This document shows, piece after piece, positions 8,793-17,621 of a stretch of DNA of 64,000 nt. Source of the DNA: JAPPHA01 sp963664045 (GTDB taxonomy: Bacteria > Pseudomonadota > Alphaproteobacteria > Rhodobacterales > Rhodobacteraceae); assembly GCA_963664045.2 (NCBI GenBank), contig CAXXGT010000009.1, forward strand, positions 496,001 to 560,000, written 5' to 3'. How positions within the stretch are numbered: the first letter of the stretch is position 1; each line of letters begins with the position of its first letter. A program made the translations under genes and the position numbers. The notes beneath the pieces are model-generated. The model worked only from the letters and a program-made list of their open reading frames with translations, did not search any database and was not told the DNA's origin.

Positions 8793-10567
8793 ATGGCTGC
8801 CCCGACATTGCGCTGGCGGCCAAACCCAACGAACCGCAGCACGACAGCCAAGCAGAACATGAACAGCATCAGGCCGACGCCAATGGCTCCTACCGAACTG
8901 ATGTTACCGTTGTCCCACAGGTACCAGATCATCACCCCAAGGACTTCGTTGTCGCCGCCCTGTGACAAGATCAGCGGCAAGCTGATGAACCTGACGCTGA
9001 GAAGCGCGCAGTAGATCCAAATCCCCACGATCGTGGGCAGAAGCAGAGGGACAAAAACCCGAATCGCCACACGGAACGGCGGCGCGCCGCACATTTTGGC
9101 CGCATCTTCCAGGTCTGCGTGTATCTGGATAAGCGCGGTGCTCATGGCGCGGACACCATAGGCGATAAAGAGTACCGTGAAGCCGAAGACCAGCGCATAG
9201 AGCGAACCGAACGTACTGGCGCCGGTCAGGATATCGAATTGCAAGAGTAGCCAGAACAACGCCAACCCGAGCACAATGCCCGGGATCGAGTGTGGCAGGA
9301 ACGCCAGCAAATCGAGCACATAGCGGGCCGCAAAACGTGTGCGAACGACGATATAAGCGATGACGAAGGACAGTGTCGTCACCGCCGTCGCCGTGAGAAT
9401 CGTCATGAATATCGTGTTCCACAGAACCTTACGCGCGCGCGGTTGATTGATGACCGTGTCGTAGTGCTGGAACGAGAAGCTCTGGACCGCCTCCCAACTT
9501 GGTTGCCGCATGTAGTTGATAAGAGACACGTAGAGCATCACCAGGAACGGAAGCACGATGGTCAGGAACAGGAACAGGAGCGCGCCACCCAGTGTTACGT
9601 AGCGCCAGCGGCGCAGCCGGACCTGCCGGGGCGTATAGCCCTTGCCTGTAATCACCGCATAACGTTCGGAGTGGCGAACCAGCCGGATGTAAAAAAATGA
9701 CGTGATCAGCGCGATGACGAGATAAAAGATCGCCGCAGCGTTGGCTTGCCCGAAAGCAGGTATCGTCCCGACATTGTCGATGATGTTGAAGACACGCGTC
9801 GAGAACACGTGCAGATTGACCGGGAGTCCAAGAATTCCCGGAATCTCGAAATTCTCCAGAGCGGTGATCGCTTGAAAGATCGTGATCGCTGCAAGCCCCG
9901 GCAGCATCAGCATCAGCGTGACGCGCCGCGTGGCCCGCAAAGGGCTGGCGCCGTTTGTCGCTGCGGCCTCCTCCAATGCCGGGTCCATCGAGCGAAAAAG
10001 AGGTACCATCATCAGAAAGGCAACCGGCACGAGGCGGAGGCCTTCGGCAAAGATCAGCCCGGTCATCGTGTAGATGTCGAACAAGGGTTCGCTTGTACCG
10101 AAGAGGTGCATCCAGGCACGATTGATGAAGCCGGAGCGGGGGCTCATCAGCAACACCCAGGTGATTGAATGAAGAATGCCCGGCACGGCGATCGCCAAAG
10201 GCACCCCGGCGTAGACCCACATCTTGCCTGGCATGTCGCTGCGTTCAACCAGCCAAGCAAGGATAACGGCAATCCCGACGCCAAAGATCGTGGACCCGAT
10301 CACATAGACAGCCGTGTTCCAAAGCACTCTGTCGATGCGTTGCTCGATCCAGACGGCGTAGAAATTCGCCAACCCCAGATTGTCCAGCGAGAAGTCGTTG
10401 GGCAAGCGCGACAGGCTGAAGGATCCGACAATCAGGGAAAAGATCGGTGCGATGGTCATCACCAGCACGATTGCCAGAACCGCCCAGGGAAACGCCCGGG
10501 AAAGAATGCGCCGGCTGGCGCCGGCGGCAATCGGGTCACTGTTTATTGAAGTTGACGTTAAGGCCAT
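8789..10567 (-). CDS. ABC transporter fused permease (FbpB-type, two permease domains)
   Basis: A 592-residue membrane protein made of two tandem binding-protein-dependent permease domains, as in iron(III)/phosphonate/thiamine importers. The first domain runs to about residue 300 with the EAA loop LEEAAATNGASPLRATRRVTLML. After a linker (RHSERYAVITGKGYTPRQVRLRR) the second domain contains its own EAA loop, LEDAAKMCGAPPFRVAIRVFVPL. Roughly twelve hydrophobic spans can be counted. It is coupled to the ATPase gene by a 4-base overlap and preceded by a hairpin that separates it from the binding-protein gene. The solute is not evident from sequence. Confidence 0.93.
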   Translation of the reverse strand: MALTSTSINSDPIAAGASRRILSRAFPWAVLAIVLVMTIAPIFSLIVGSFSLSRLPNDFSLDNLGLANFYAVWIEQRIDRVLWNTAVYVIGSTIFGVGIAVILAWLVERSDMPGKMWVYAGVPLAIAVPGILHSITWVLLMSPRSGFINRAWMHLFGTSEPLFDIYTMTGLIFAEGLRLVPVAFLMMVPLFRSMDPALEEAAATNGASPLRATRRVTLMLMLPGLAAITIFQAITALENFEIPGILGLPVNLHVFSTRVFNIIDNVGTIPAFGQANAAAIFYLVIALITSFFYIRLVRHSERYAVITGKGYTPRQVRLRRWRYVTLGGALLFLFLTIVLPFLVMLYVSLINYMRQPSWEAVQSFSFQHYDTVINQPRARKVLWNTIFMTILTATAVTTLSFVIAYIVVRTRFAARYVLDLLAFLPHSIPGIVLGLALFWLLLQFDILTGASTFGSLYALVFGFTVLFIAYGVRAMSTALIQIHADLEDAAKMCGAPPFRVAIRVFVPLLLPTIVGIWIYCALLSVRFISLPLILSQGGDNEVLGVMIWYLWDNGNISSVGAIGVGLMLFMFCLAVVLRFVGFGRQRNVGAAI

Positions 10568-10603
10568 GGCAATCGGCGGTGATCAGGCCCTGTCGAATGT
10601 GCG

Positions 10604-10633
10604 GGATGGCAGCCAGGGAAGTGGCTGCCATCC
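10604..10633. promoter_or_regulatory. Intercistronic hairpin between binding-protein and permease genes
   Basis: A perfect 12-bp inverted repeat (GGATGGCAGCCA, loop GGGAAG, TGGCTGCCATCC) lies in the 93-bp gap after the binding-protein gene and before the permease gene on the reverse strand. No T-run follows on that strand, so it is more likely an mRNA-stabilising or partial-attenuation hairpin that raises binding-protein output over permease than a full terminator. Confidence 0.7.
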
Positions 10634-10660
10634 ATTCTGTTCGTGTACTTGTACCTGGGT

Positions 10661-11836
10661 CTAGCGCTCGGGTCCACCTGCGCCGGTCCACAACGGGTTG
10701 TAGACGTCGTAGAGCTTTGGCAACTCTTCCGTCAGGCCTTGCAGGGTCCGAAGCGCGATGTCCTTGCCCGCAAAAGCCCCGCCCAGAGCCGTCGAGTACT
10801 CTGTCTGCAGATCCTTGTGGATCGGGCCATCCAGCCCGGCGACATAGCGCGTCAATTGGCCCTCCTGGCTCAGCATCCAATTGATCAGGATTTTCGACGA
10901 ATAGTGGCTCGGCGAATTCCGGAACATGCCGATCAGGCTGAAATACTGCGCCACCGGTTCCGGGCAATGGAAACCGACCGGGGCACCTGTCTGCATCATC
11001 TCGAACGTTTCGTCATTTGGCACCGGCAAGGCCACGTCGAATTCGCCGGCAAGCAGCAGGTTGGAGATCCCCCCGATCCCTTCCTTTCTCAACTGAGGCT
11101 TCAGATTGTTGAAAAAACCGGGAAGGATTTCGTTGGTCACGCCATCCGGGCCATAGTCCGGATGGGTCCAGAGATTGATGGCCCAAAGCTGCGCCCGGTT
11201 GGCAGCCCCTACGCGACCGTCGGCCAGCGGCGTGCCTTCGGCGACCAGGTCGGACCAGGTTGCTGGCAGTTCATCCGCCGAAACCTGTTCCGTATTGTAC
11301 CCAAGGCACCACGTAGTGTTCTGCATCCCTGTATAGCGCCCTTGCGGGTCGCGGCGATCTTCCGGAACGCTGGCCAAGGCCGGCAGGTCGTTGATCTCTT
11401 CAAGCGCATCGGCCTCGATGTAATCCTGCAGCGAGCCCTCGAAACTGTTGACGATATGGCGGGTCAGCTTGCCGGCCTTGAACGCCAGAAGCGGCTGAAC
11501 CGCGCGGGCCGCGCCCGAGGTCTCGGTCGCGTCGAGTTGAACGTCGGGATAACGTGCGTTGAAGATCGGCAGCCACATGGCGACATGCCCGGACGTGTCG
11601 TTGGTGCCCATGTTGATGGGCCCTTCGTCTCTGGCATTCTCGATCCATTCCTGAGGGATATCGAGTTCCGTCGCCGTCGCCACGCTGGCCTGTTCGATCA
11701 ACGCATCGGTGATCCCTCCCTCGGACAGGTAAGCTCTGGCGGCATCAGTCACCTGAGCCTGGGTTGATCCGGCTAAGGTCAGGACCGCGACGGAAACACT
11801 TGCAAATGTGGATAGCGTTATTCTTCCAAGGTGCAT
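10661..11836 (-). CDS. ABC transporter solute-binding protein (family 1, FbpA-like)
   Basis: A 391-residue periplasmic protein. The start MHLGRITLSTFASVSVAVLT at 11836 has GGGAGG 8 bases upstream; the first 25 residues are a signal peptide ending near STQAQ. The body shows the family-1 binding-protein order: GPINMGTNDTSGHVAMW, then YTGMQNTTWCLGYNTEQV, DGRVGAANRAQLWAI and VPNDETFEMMQTGAPVGF, with a terminal SHYSSKILINWMLSQEGQ motif shared with FbpA-type proteins. It is first in its operon and would deliver solute to the fused permease. Substrate is not evident. Confidence 0.9.
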   Translation of the reverse strand: MHLGRITLSTFASVSVAVLTLAGSTQAQVTDAARAYLSEGGITDALIEQASVATATELDIPQEWIENARDEGPINMGTNDTSGHVAMWLPIFNARYPDVQLDATETSGAARAVQPLLAFKAGKLTRHIVNSFEGSLQDYIEADALEEINDLPALASVPEDRRDPQGRYTGMQNTTWCLGYNTEQVSADELPATWSDLVAEGTPLADGRVGAANRAQLWAINLWTHPDYGPDGVTNEILPGFFNNLKPQLRKEGIGGISNLLLAGEFDVALPVPNDETFEMMQTGAPVGFHCPEPVAQYFSLIGMFRNSPSHYSSKILINWMLSQEGQLTRYVAGLDGPIHKDLQTEYSTALGGAFAGKDIALRTLQGLTEELPKLYDVYNPLWTGAGGPER

Positions 11837-12240
11837 TGAATTCCTCCCTAGATATGTCTCGGTTTCTCGTTCGTATCGGTGGACAAGCCCAGCATACAGG
11901 CTTATGCCGTACGACTTCTTCGGTGTTTGGCATGCGAAGTCTGTCACCGGTTAGGGTATAATTTCCAATATGAAAATTTGTATTTTCCATTAAATTTCTA
12001 ATGATATGGCCAAATCCCTTGTCATGAACGATCAATACTGTTCGGGCGTGCAAGTGGGATGCAGAATCGGCAATGAGCGTGGTTGCGGCGCTTGGCAAGG
12101 CACGCAACTCGAGCGGCTTGAGCACCGGGGTGTCATGTCCATGCAATTGATGACTTGGCTCGTGCCTATTCCAGAAACCCTAAAATAATTGACTCTATTT
12201 GGTAAATTGAGGCCTTTTCGGAGCGAAATTCACGGTCGAA
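11837..12240. other. Intergenic region upstream of the binding-protein gene
   Basis: About 400 bp with no supported gene. It must hold the reverse-strand promoter of the ABC operon. A notably AT-rich patch lies at about 11955-12005. Short open frames on both strands show no recognisable protein features. Confidence 0.5.
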
Positions 12241-12263
12241 GGGCCGACTTCAGGCCCTTTTTT
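12241..12263 (+). terminator. Rho-independent terminator invaded by the IS1595 element
   Basis: GGGCC (12241-12245), a 7-base loop and GGCCC (12253-12257) are followed by six T (12258-12263); the flanking AA/TT can lengthen the stem. This is a standard intrinsic terminator reading rightward. The IS1595 target duplication CTTTTTTG includes its T-run, so the element landed in the terminator's tail. No obvious forward gene ends here. Confidence 0.65.
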
Positions 12264-12280
12264 GGGGGATTATATACATT

Positions 12281-12687
12281 CTAGCCCCGCGCCGGACATT
12301 CCGACCGTGATTTCCACCGAATTTCCACCGGGCTCATGAGCGCTTTGGCGAGATCCTCCGCCGTCGTTCCTTCCGGGAAGGTGATCGGTTCTTCAAGTTC
12401 GGCTTTAGTCGGCTGATAAGATGATACTGCGAGCGTTACCTCGCGCTTCTCGTCCTCGGTCATGTCCTGCAGCATAGAACAGAATGACATCGTGCGCCCG
12501 CCCGAATTGGAGGCCCTCTTGCGTCCCGTCGTTCTGGCGGCGGCTGGCAAAAGGCGCGGCATGATCGCGGTTCGCGTTGAACGGCAGGTCGAGACTGGAC
12601 CAGGTCGACCGCTTCCGGGTTCATCTCCCGCATGACGCAGGGATTGTCGCACGTCCACAACATGCGGTTCGACCGGTCGGGTTCCAT
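12281..12687 (-). pseudogene. Passenger gene remnant of the IS1595 element: N-terminus of a DNA methyltransferase
   Basis: The frame from 12687 reads MEPDRSNRMLWTCDN, then MREMNPEAVDLV. One frame over it continues LDLPFNANRDHAAPFAS, and a third frame encodes MTEDEKREVTLAVSSYQPT. The pattern LWTxDN...VDLxYLDPPFNSNRDY is the start of site-specific adenine/cytosine-N4 DNA methyltransferases; here the catalytic DPPF tetrad is altered to DLPF and the frame is broken. The remnant ends in the element's inverted repeat, and the catalytic C-terminal half is absent. IS1595-family elements are known to carry passenger genes. It is unlikely to be functional. Confidence 0.55.
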
Positions 12688-12735
12688 GCCCGAACGATGA
12701 ACCGGGCTTTCAGCGCGGCATTGCCGGTTGTCCGC

Positions 12736-13716
12736 TCATCCCCGCGCCCCTGAAGCCAGTCCGTTGTCAGCCGTCAGGTCCTGATAACGGAGCTGCTTTC
12801 CTTCCATGCCGTTCACAAGCCCCGTCATCTGGTCGATCGTGTCCTTCTCGCGAAGGTTGTGACGACCGGCGAATTCCGTCACGTACCGGTCGAGATGTTT
12901 CGGGCTCATCTTGTGGTACGTGCCCTGATATCCCCGCTTGAGCATCGACCAGAACGACTCCATGCCGTTGGTATGAGCCTGCCCCCGGACGTACTCACCG
13001 ACCGAGTGGTTGACGCTCTCATGGTCGAAGAACGGATCGAGCGCATTGTAGGCCGCCCCTTCATCCGTGTAGAGCATGCCGCCGGTCTGGACGTGGTCGG
13101 TGACGTGACCGGCAAGATGCCCGGCATCCGTGCCCTGCACGTGCGCGGCAACAACCTGCCTGGTCTCACGATCCTTGACCCCGACAACGGCTTCCTTGCC
13201 GACCGCGCCGCGCCCCTTGAGTTTTTTCCGCCTCGATTTGGCCATGTTCCTGCGCTTGCCACCGATGTAGATCTCGTCGGCCTCGACAGGGCCGGCCTCG
13301 AACAGGGTGCTGCCAGCCTTGAATGACTTTCGGAGCCGGTGGGCGAGGTGCCACGCGCTCTTCTGCGTGATGTCCAGGTCGCGGTGAAGTTTCATGCTCG
13401 AGACACCCTTGAGGTCCGTCAGGCACAGACAAACCGCAATGGCCCAGGTCCGACAGGGAAGGTTCGACGATTGCATGACGGTTCCCGTCTTTACGCTGAA
13501 CCGACGGCGGCACACACGCTCGCGGCACCGGTAGGGCTGCGTCCTGCTGGCCGTCCCCTCCTGCACGTCGCCGGATCCGCAAGCCGGGCAGTGAATGCCG
13601 TTCGGCCAGCGGTTCCGCGCGAACCATTTCTCCGCCGTGTCATCGTCCGGGAACATGTTCATGACCTCGACCAGCGAGATCGCATTGCGGTGCGACTTTC
13701 CCGGTGCCTCGGCCAT
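12736..13716 (-). CDS. IS1595-family transposase
   Basis: A 326-residue transposase starting MAEAPGKSHRN at 13716, preceded by AAGGGGA. A zinc-ribbon domain (CPACGSG...CRERVCRRRF, about residues 45-80) precedes the DDE/N domain: VEADEIYIGGK holds the first Asp, LYTDEGAAYNAL the second, and HTNGMESFWSMLKRGYQGTY the third position. This is the ISXO2-like domain arrangement. It is apparently intact and lies within perfect inverted repeats, so the element may still be mobile. Confidence 0.95.
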   Translation of the reverse strand: MAEAPGKSHRNAISLVEVMNMFPDDDTAEKWFARNRWPNGIHCPACGSGDVQEGTASRTQPYRCRERVCRRRFSVKTGTVMQSSNLPCRTWAIAVCLCLTDLKGVSSMKLHRDLDITQKSAWHLAHRLRKSFKAGSTLFEAGPVEADEIYIGGKRRNMAKSRRKKLKGRGAVGKEAVVGVKDRETRQVVAAHVQGTDAGHLAGHVTDHVQTGGMLYTDEGAAYNALDPFFDHESVNHSVGEYVRGQAHTNGMESFWSMLKRGYQGTYHKMSPKHLDRYVTEFAGRHNLREKDTIDQMTGLVNGMEGKQLRYQDLTADNGLASGARG

Positions 13717-13874
13717 GTCGGTATCCCCTTGAATTACCGCAATAATACAGGGTTTAGCCCTGGCCATCAATTGGGAATGGGGCTAGAATGTATATAATCC
13801 CCCTTTTTTGCCCCAATCGGGCAGACTTCGGCAATTCCATGCCAGGCCGGCATGAAAGAGGTCTCGCCCAGTAG

Positions 13875-14329
13875 ATGGATCCCGGCGAGATTGGCATCGC
13901 AGACATCGAACTTAACTTCGTGTCCAGGGAAGACATCCCGCCCTTGTTGCCGGGTCTTCGGCATCTCAACGGATACGAGCCGTTTCGTCCGCACCTGTTC
14001 GCACTTCTGGGGGCGCACAGGCTCCCCGGCGCCATTCGGAAAGCGGGCCTCCCGGGCATGGAGATGTGGCGGGTTCTCGTGATGAGTGGGGCCATGCAGG
14101 GATTGGGCTGCGAAATCGACCGTCTTCCGCGAGTAGGTAAAGAGCACATGACGTAGCGTCGGATTCTTGGCCATCCGGATGTCTGGGGCGGGCGTCTCGA
14201 CAAGTCCGGACGTTGGCGGACAACGCGAGCGTTCTGGGTCCCAAACTGCTTGTGGAGGTCAATCAACTGATCGTGGAGAGCAGCCATGCGGTCGCACGAA
14301 ATGTGCCCGGTGCACCCGCGCGCTGCCCA
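13875..14329 (+). pseudogene. N-terminal remnant of an ISNCY-like transposase (left part)
   Basis: The forward frame at 13875 reads EIGIADIELNF, then SREDIPPLLPGLRHLNGYEP and GLPGMEMWRVLV...QGLGCEIDRL. These match in order the N-terminus of IS1202/ISDol1-like (ISNCY) transposases. A stop interrupts the frame just before the expected RRILGH segment; another frame then carries QTLADNASVLGPKLL, VNQLIVESSHAVARNV. The gene is thus broken by stops and shifts, and further split by the IS4-type element on its right. No complete copy is present. Confidence 0.6.
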
Positions 14330-16725
14330 TTACCCACAAATGCTGTCTAGCCAGCTAATGTGTTTCCGCACTGCGCTGGTTTCCCCGACATCGATGCTGT
14401 GCCCGAGCATCCACGCGGTGAACGACAGCGCGGCCTGGCCGTTCCAGGCGATCTCCGCGCCGGGCGGCCCGTCGTTCTTGCGGTTCAGGTAGCCGCCCAT
14501 TGTCGCAACGAGGCGGAATGCCCGCCCGAGGTCCCCGGGCGGCGGCAGCTTCCGCGCGCTCGAGAAGTCCTCGAGCAGTGCCAGTTCGATATCGGTGAAT
14601 GCGGTTGTGGCGGGAAGCTCCGGTTCGGTTCGGGCCAGGTGGGTGAGGGTGGCGATGCGCCAGGCGATCACCGCGTTGATCGCCACCGCCCGTTCGATGC
14701 GCGGGCCCGTGCGATGGGCGATCGTCTCCACCTTGCATCCCGATTTCAGGATCCGGTGCCAATCCTCGATCCGCCACCTCAGGCCGTAGAGCCGCACCAC
14801 TTCGCGCGCCTGGTGCAGGCCGGTGACCGGCAGTGTCGTGAGCAGGATCCACGAAACCGGCTCCACGTCGTCGGGGACATCCACCTCCCCGACATGGACC
14901 GCGGTCAGTGGCAGTGGTTCCGGGCCGAAGCGCGCCTTCTCCTTCGCCGGGGGCGGCACCGCCAGCTCCAGCCAGCGCAGGCTCACCCGGGCCGTGCGCC
15001 GGGCTCGCCCGGTGAAGGCCTTCTGTCCGCGCGCAGAATTGCGTGCCGACTGCCGCTTCACCGTCATGGTGAACTGCCCGGACTCCGGGGCCGCGCGCAC
15101 CTGCGCGAACAGCTTTGGCCGACCGCGCCCGAAGCTGCGATCGTATTGCGCCCGCACCAGCAGCGACAGGCGGCGACAGCCCGCCGCACGGTGTGCGTGG
15201 AACACGTCGAACATGTCCCCTTCGCGGTCCATCACCGCGACGGCCTTCCCCCCGTCGAGTTCCTTCACCGCCGCAACGCTGTGACGCAGGCCGCGCAGCC
15301 ACCGCCCGGTCGTGCGCTCCTCCACCGGACGCTCCTGTGCGGCGGCGGCGTCCGGCGCGTCGAACTCGAGATTGACAACGCCCAGCGGAACCCCGTCGCC
15401 GCTCACGGCGAAGGTCGTGTGCAGGTGCAGGCCCGCCGTCCCCGAAGAGCCCTTGTTGCGGCTGATCGTCCCGAGGCCTGCGCAGCCGTGGTGGGTCGCG
15501 AAGTTCAGGTCGGTGCCGTCCTGGACCAGGAGCGACAGCCGCTGCCCCTGCATCCGCCGCAGCGTCCGTTGGCGATGGGCCGCGATGATGGTGGAGGCAG
15601 AGACCGCGTCGTAATCCGGATACTCGATCATCCTGTAGTACCCCTTTACCGTCGCCTCGCAGCCGGCCGCCGCCGCGAAGAATGTCCGCGTCGGCGACCG
15701 GGCCTGGATCTCCGCGCTCCGGACCAGGCGCTGCGTCAGCCGGGCATCACCCAACGCCGCCGCACCGAATTCGTTCTCCGCCCAGCGCGCGCTGTCAAGG
15801 CCGTCCCCGGGCTTCAGCACTCGCCGCGCTCCCAGGCGCGCGTCCCAGTCCGCCGCCAGTGGCCGGACCAGGATGCGTTTCGCCGGTTCCGCAACCCCGT
15901 CACGAAGGCGGCGACCCGAGGTGTGGCCGACACAGCGCCAGCCCGCCGCCAGGAAACAGCTGCCCCGGTATTCCGGTGCAACAAAGGTCTCGGCCAGAAC
16001 CGGACGGATACCGTAAACCGCCGCGAAGTCCTCGCCCACCCGCCGCGCCGCCATGCCCAGAACACGCGATGCAAGGTAACGGACGGAAACCGACGGACGG
16101 ATCAGAAACCGCACCAAACCGATCACCCGCTCAAGATGACGCTCACGGTGCGCATCATCCCAGCCAAGCCAGGCATCCCGCGCCGCAAGCGCCCGCGTCG
16201 CCGGGGCAAAGAGAAGACCACCGAGCCAGCCATGTGGCGAGCCGACCAGATAGCGAAGCTGACGACCAACGTGAAGCCGCGCACTGCGGGGATGCTCGCT
16301 TGCCATCAGCTCGTTGAACACCAGGCGAAGAGCCGGACAGGTGACACGGACAAGCTCAAGACCCGCGATCGCGCCGGCAAAGGCCGGAAGACCCTCAGGA
16401 GCCGGAACCGCCTCCCGCAGACGCGCAACCCTGCCACGACCCCCGCCGCGCCGCGGCGCAGGAAGCGCGATCTTCCCGTCCCGTTCAAGACGGCGAAGCA
16501 CAGCGAGGCAACCGGTGACCTTGGGCGCGCCAGAAGGATCAACAAAGCCGAACGCTCGGCAGACCCTGCGGCCAATCTCGGCACGCGAGGAACCGCCGGA
16601 ACCAGCCAGAATCGCCGACAGCCACTTCAGGCCCTCCGGCGAAGACAGGGCACGGGGTATCGAAACAAACCCATCCATACCCTCCCGTTAGCACAACGGA
16701 ATCAGCAAGTCGAGCACGAAATGTG
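14294..16725. mobile_element. IS4/Tn5-like element inserted in the ISNCY-like remnant
   Basis: The same 12-mer GCACGAAATGTG occurs at 14294-14305 and 16714-16725, bracketing the large transposase gene, and in both places encodes ARNV of the interrupted ISNCY-like protein. That fits a target duplication (IS4-group elements make 9-12 bp ones). However, no clear terminal inverted repeats were found inside these copies, and ISNCY-like sequence seems to continue a few codons past the left copy. The exact ends are therefore uncertain. Confidence 0.5.
14330..16678 (-). CDS. DUF4338 (DruA-like)-IS4/Tn5-type transposase fusion protein
   Basis: An intact 782-residue protein. Residues 1-95 look like a winged-helix start (SSRAEIGRRVCRAFGF, then CLAVLRRLERDGKIALP). 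Residues ~100-290 are DUF4338, the domain of Druantia DruA: LRYLVGSPHGWLGGLLF, AARDAWLGW, VRFLIRP, LAETFVAPEYRGSCF and GWRCVGHTSGR. From ~300 it is a Tn5-type DDE transposase: WAENEFGAAALGDARLTQRL, first Asp in LLVQDGTDLNF, second in AVMDREGDMFDVF, and YGLRWRIEDWHRILK matching the Y-x2-R-x3-E-x6-K signature with the catalytic Glu. All catalytic residues are present, so it may be active. The DruA part may bind DNA or aid target choice (inference). Confidence 0.85.
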   Translation of the reverse strand: MDGFVSIPRALSSPEGLKWLSAILAGSGGSSRAEIGRRVCRAFGFVDPSGAPKVTGCLAVLRRLERDGKIALPAPRRGGGRGRVARLREAVPAPEGLPAFAGAIAGLELVRVTCPALRLVFNELMASEHPRSARLHVGRQLRYLVGSPHGWLGGLLFAPATRALAARDAWLGWDDAHRERHLERVIGLVRFLIRPSVSVRYLASRVLGMAARRVGEDFAAVYGIRPVLAETFVAPEYRGSCFLAAGWRCVGHTSGRRLRDGVAEPAKRILVRPLAADWDARLGARRVLKPGDGLDSARWAENEFGAAALGDARLTQRLVRSAEIQARSPTRTFFAAAAGCEATVKGYYRMIEYPDYDAVSASTIIAAHRQRTLRRMQGQRLSLLVQDGTDLNFATHHGCAGLGTISRNKGSSGTAGLHLHTTFAVSGDGVPLGVVNLEFDAPDAAAAQERPVEERTTGRWLRGLRHSVAAVKELDGGKAVAVMDREGDMFDVFHAHRAAGCRRLSLLVRAQYDRSFGRGRPKLFAQVRAAPESGQFTMTVKRQSARNSARGQKAFTGRARRTARVSLRWLELAVPPPAKEKARFGPEPLPLTAVHVGEVDVPDDVEPVSWILLTTLPVTGLHQAREVVRLYGLRWRIEDWHRILKSGCKVETIAHRTGPRIERAVAINAVIAWRIATLTHLARTEPELPATTAFTDIELALLEDFSSARKLPPPGDLGRAFRLVATMGGYLNRKNDGPPGAEIAWNGQAALSFTAWMLGHSIDVGETSAVRKHISWLDSICG

Positions 16726-16990
16726 TCCCATGGGCAGCCCGCGCGTGTACGGTGTGACCCCTTCGTGGTTAAGATCGACCATACACGACTCGGCGGATTC
16801 CAGTCTTCCGCGAGATGCGATGCGCTGGCTGGTCCGCGAGACGGGCCGTGCGGCGGTGTGCCACCAGCATCCGGCGATGGAATCGGCGAACAAAAAACTC
16901 GGGGACCGCAGTCTCCATCGGGTTCTGGCACGGGACGCCGAGGGTTTTGTCCGCGTGGCGGCACGCGCTGTTGTTGCCACGACATCCACC
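16714..16990 (+). pseudogene. ISNCY-like transposase remnant (right part)
   Basis: To the right of the IS4-type element the forward strand again carries ISNCY-like protein pieces: ARNVSHGQPARVRCDPFVVK in one frame, then DAMRWLVRETGRAA in a second, then SIRRWNRRTKNS in a third. They follow the order of the left remnant and match the middle of that family (RCDSFVVxTDVHYPTD, DAMRxLVRETARAA, GWRQHxH). At least two frameshifts are present and the catalytic C-terminus is not recognisable beyond about 16990. Confidence 0.55.
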
Positions 16991-17621
16991 GCATCGGTCT
17001 ACTGTTGCGCCGGCAGGCGCAACGACGACGCGCCGCCCGACGGCACCCCGGACCACCGGCGCAGTCCGGGCCCAAATGGAATGGGAGGATTACATGCGCT
17101 GGTGGTGCCGAAGTTTGCCGAAGTTTGCCGAATTCCGCATTAATGGCAGAAAACCGGTTGCCTGGCATACGCTGAAATCTTGGGCCGAGACCTGCCTGGC
17201 CAGTGGCATGCATCGGGATCGCCTGAAAATCATTGCCGGTTATCGCGGAAATGGGGTCTCCAACAGACACCGACTCGAGATGCCGAAGCATCGAAGCGTC
17301 CGAATCCTCATTTACGAATCAAATGACGGTCGGCGCGCCAGACTTGGCCGGGATCGGATCGCGAACGAGCAGTAGTCGACCACGACAACTGCATTTCCGA
17401 AGATTTCACGTCGGACATGCGCGGGACTCGCCGAATTCGATAGAAATCCAGGAATCAGTTTCCCTGATAACGGTGACTACGAGTCGGTCAACTCGCTGAG
17501 AAATGCTATTATTGGAATTCTGCCGGCGCCCGGTCTAAAAAAACGTGAAACGGCAGATCCCGTTTCCAGACGTCGCGCGTTGCGGCAATCCTCACGGGAG
17601 GAACGTCTTGAGCATGAGAGT
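16991..17621. other. Degenerate region between the IS remnants and the sulfatase genes
   Basis: About 630 bp without a supported gene. The first part may be further decay of the ISNCY-like element. The last ~100 bp must contain the promoter for the sulfatase operon. A GGGAGGA ribosome-site-like sequence at 17596-17602 sits 19 bases before the chosen ATG. Confidence 0.45.

Larger units (their letters stand above)
12257..13810. mobile_element. Complete IS1595-family insertion sequence with 8-bp target duplication
   Basis: The element spans 12265-13802. Its ends are perfect 24-bp inverted repeats (12265-12288 and 13779-13802, starting GGGGATTATATACATT). They are flanked by identical 8-bp copies CTTTTTTG at 12257-12264 and 13803-13810, the duplication size expected for IS1595. 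Inside, on the reverse strand, are a transposase and a decayed passenger gene. Intact ends and exact duplications suggest a fairly recent insertion. Confidence 0.93.

Noticed and set aside
14360..17143. A 927-codon forward frame antisense to the IS4-type transposase
   Set aside because: It is a shadow of the GC-rich transposase gene; composition is Arg/Pro/Gln-rich with no domain. Only its far right part overlaps the ISNCY-like remnant.
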